From assembly GCA_024640665.1 (NCBI GenBank), contig JAHEEO010000125.1, positions 1 to 6,182 of the forward strand: a stretch of DNA of 6,182 nucleotides, written 5' to 3'. Shown here one piece after another: positions 5,141 through 6,182 of the stretch. This stretch comes from Rhodospirillales bacterium (GTDB lineage: Bacteria > Pseudomonadota > Gammaproteobacteria > Steroidobacterales > Rariloculaceae). The notes beneath the pieces are model-generated. The model saw nothing but the letters and a program-made list of their open reading frames with translations. It was not told where the DNA came from and did not search any database. How positions within the stretch are numbered: the stretch's first letter is position 1; the number at the start of each line of letters is the position of its first letter. The translations under genes were made by a program, and so were the position numbers.

Positions 5141-6182
5141 TCATTCTGCGATCCACTGTTCGTCCCAATCAGTGATTTCATAGCGATCAGTCATCGGAAA
5201 ACGCGGCGGCCGCATGGTTTCAAAGCGCCTGTCATAGCTGAGCTTGGTCCGAAACCTGGGCTCGGTTGCGGTCAGCGATCCGGCAGTCAAACTGCCGTGG
5301 ACGAATAACGTTGACTCAGTTCTCGCGAAATAACTGCGAACCGCAAATCGGCCCCTTGCGTAAATGGCGGCATGGACATGGAGATCGTCTCTTCCGGTAA
5401 TCTCTGGCGCTGCAATTTCGACAGATCGGTTTGAGACAAGGCCAAGATAATTGGTGTTATCCGGCGCATTGGCGGGGTGTTCGGGGTAGGTGAGGTTGCC
5501 AACGATAATGATATCTTGCGGCGAATAGACCAGAACCTGGCCGTTAACGATTCCATGCACGTGAAGGTCGGTTCGCTGCTCGGCAATCAGATAATGAGGT
5601 TGATCGCCCAGTGACCGAGATTGGATGGGCACGCTAGCGTCCATCGGTTGCCAGCTATAGCGGCCGTCAGAATGAAACTCAATACGGGTGTCTTTCGAAA
5701 AGCGCTGAATGTGGTCGGGATCTATCGCCTCAGCGGCGTTGAACAGCGAATCCGGTCGGGGCAACACAATTCTGTTCACCCGCGTTTCGAGACCGCCAAG
5801 GAACACTTCTTCTTGCCGAACTCTTCGGTCGGAGCGAGAGGTATTGATGTCTCTCGCCGTTGTTACTTTGCCGAGAAACGTCGGCTGCACGCCATTACTG
5901 CGCGATACAAATATTTCCGAGTTTGAATGAAAACGGCCGTCGATTTCATCGTCATGGATTTGCACGTTGTCGTCCCAGCGGTCGACAAATTGTGCGAAGT
6001 GCGAGAATCCGAGCCGCTGCATTCGCATTTGCGTGGTCAGTGTCTGGCCGCCGTTGGTTGTCGTGACGGTAACGAGCGCTTCTTCAATGCCCGTGCTGCT
6101 GCTCGCTGGTACTCGCGCGACACTGGCAGTGAAATCCTGACCATCTGCATGCCAGTTTGTTGTCGGTTGCCATTCGGCGAGT
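5141..6182 (-). CDS. DUF4900-like envelope/pilus-associated protein, C-terminal part (5' end outside window)
   Basis: The minus-strand frame is open from its TGA at 5141-5143 to the window edge, giving 346 visible residues; the ATG at 6028 is internal, since 51 further codons precede it. The sequence has the layout I associate with DUF4900 proteins: an early IDGRFHSNSEI block (about 5936-5904) followed by FLGKVTTA, then strand-rich segments, and an ending with YDRRFETMRPPRFP followed by YEITDWDEQW. Three related strands, LHVHG (5566-5552), LHVHA (5383-5369) and LFVHG (5308-5294), suggest a beta-solenoid or similar repetitive fold. DUF4900 proteins often carry a prepilin-like N-terminal helix and sit with pilin-like genes; that part would be outside this window, so export and location are inferred. 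Family call is from memory of the pattern and moderate; no enzymatic motif is visible. The alternative is an unrelated beta-rich surface protein. Confidence 0.6.
   Translation of the reverse strand, partial: LAEWQPTTNWHADGQDFTASVARVPASSSTGIEEALVTVTTTNGGQTLTTQMRMQRLGFSHFAQFVDRWDDNVQIHDDEIDGRFHSNSEIFVSRSNGVQPTFLGKVTTARDINTSRSDRRVRQEEVFLGGLETRVNRIVLPRPDSLFNAAEAIDPDHIQRFSKDTRIEFHSDGRYSWQPMDASVPIQSRSLGDQPHYLIAEQRTDLHVHGIVNGQVLVYSPQDIIIVGNLTYPEHPANAPDNTNYLGLVSNRSVEIAAPEITGRDDLHVHAAIYARGRFAVRSYFARTESTLFVHGSLTAGSLTATEPRFRTKLSYDRRFETMRPPRFPMTDRYEITDWDEQWIAE

Noticed and set aside
5621..6066. Three overlapping plus-strand open frames opposite the DUF4900-like gene
   Set aside because: They are antisense shadows of a long minus-strand gene that shows a coherent protein pattern to the window edge.

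Overview
The window looks like a chromosomal segment of a Gram-negative proteobacterium, most likely a gammaproteobacterium. The evidence is a lipoprotein signal next to an inner-membrane GGDEF-EAL enzyme, the sequence style of the EAL domain (AEYV and QGYHLGRP variants), E. coli-like promoter candidates and mid-range GC (not computed). I see no mobile element, CRISPR array, rRNA or tRNA. The genus cannot be named from this sequence.

Layout: (1) Positions 2-688 (+) hold the C-terminal part of a DASS/SLC13-family sodium-coupled anion symporter whose 5' end lies outside the window; a stem-loop with a T tract follows at 728-758. (2) Positions 689-1042 are a 354-bp non-coding stretch with the terminator candidate, a 10-bp direct repeat, a good sigma70-like promoter candidate (TTGACC/TATATC) and a leader with two mutually exclusive inverted repeats. 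(3) Positions 1043-2098 (+) encode a lipoprotein with a periplasmic-binding-protein fold of the ABC_sub_bind type. Two bases later comes 2101-4362 (+), a 753-residue two-TM, HAMP, GGDEF, EAL cyclic-di-GMP enzyme. (4) Positions 4466-5116 (+) encode a beta-class carbonic anhydrase of the CynT-like type. (5) Positions 5141-6182 (-) run convergently and encode the C-terminal part of a DUF4900-like protein with repeated LHVHG-type strands, cut off at the window end.

The most interesting unit is the lipoprotein plus GGDEF-EAL pair. No ABC permease or ATPase lies beside the binding protein in this window, and its reading frame nearly abuts that of a membrane c-di-GMP enzyme with a periplasmic domain. 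By analogy with NspS-MbaA of Vibrio cholerae (binding protein controlling a GGDEF-EAL enzyme) and YfiR-YfiN of Pseudomonas, I infer a signalling module in which the lipoprotein senses a periplasmic ligand and sets c-di-GMP synthesis or breakdown. The ligand is unknown. The transporter, carbonic anhydrase and DUF4900-like gene look like independent neighbours.
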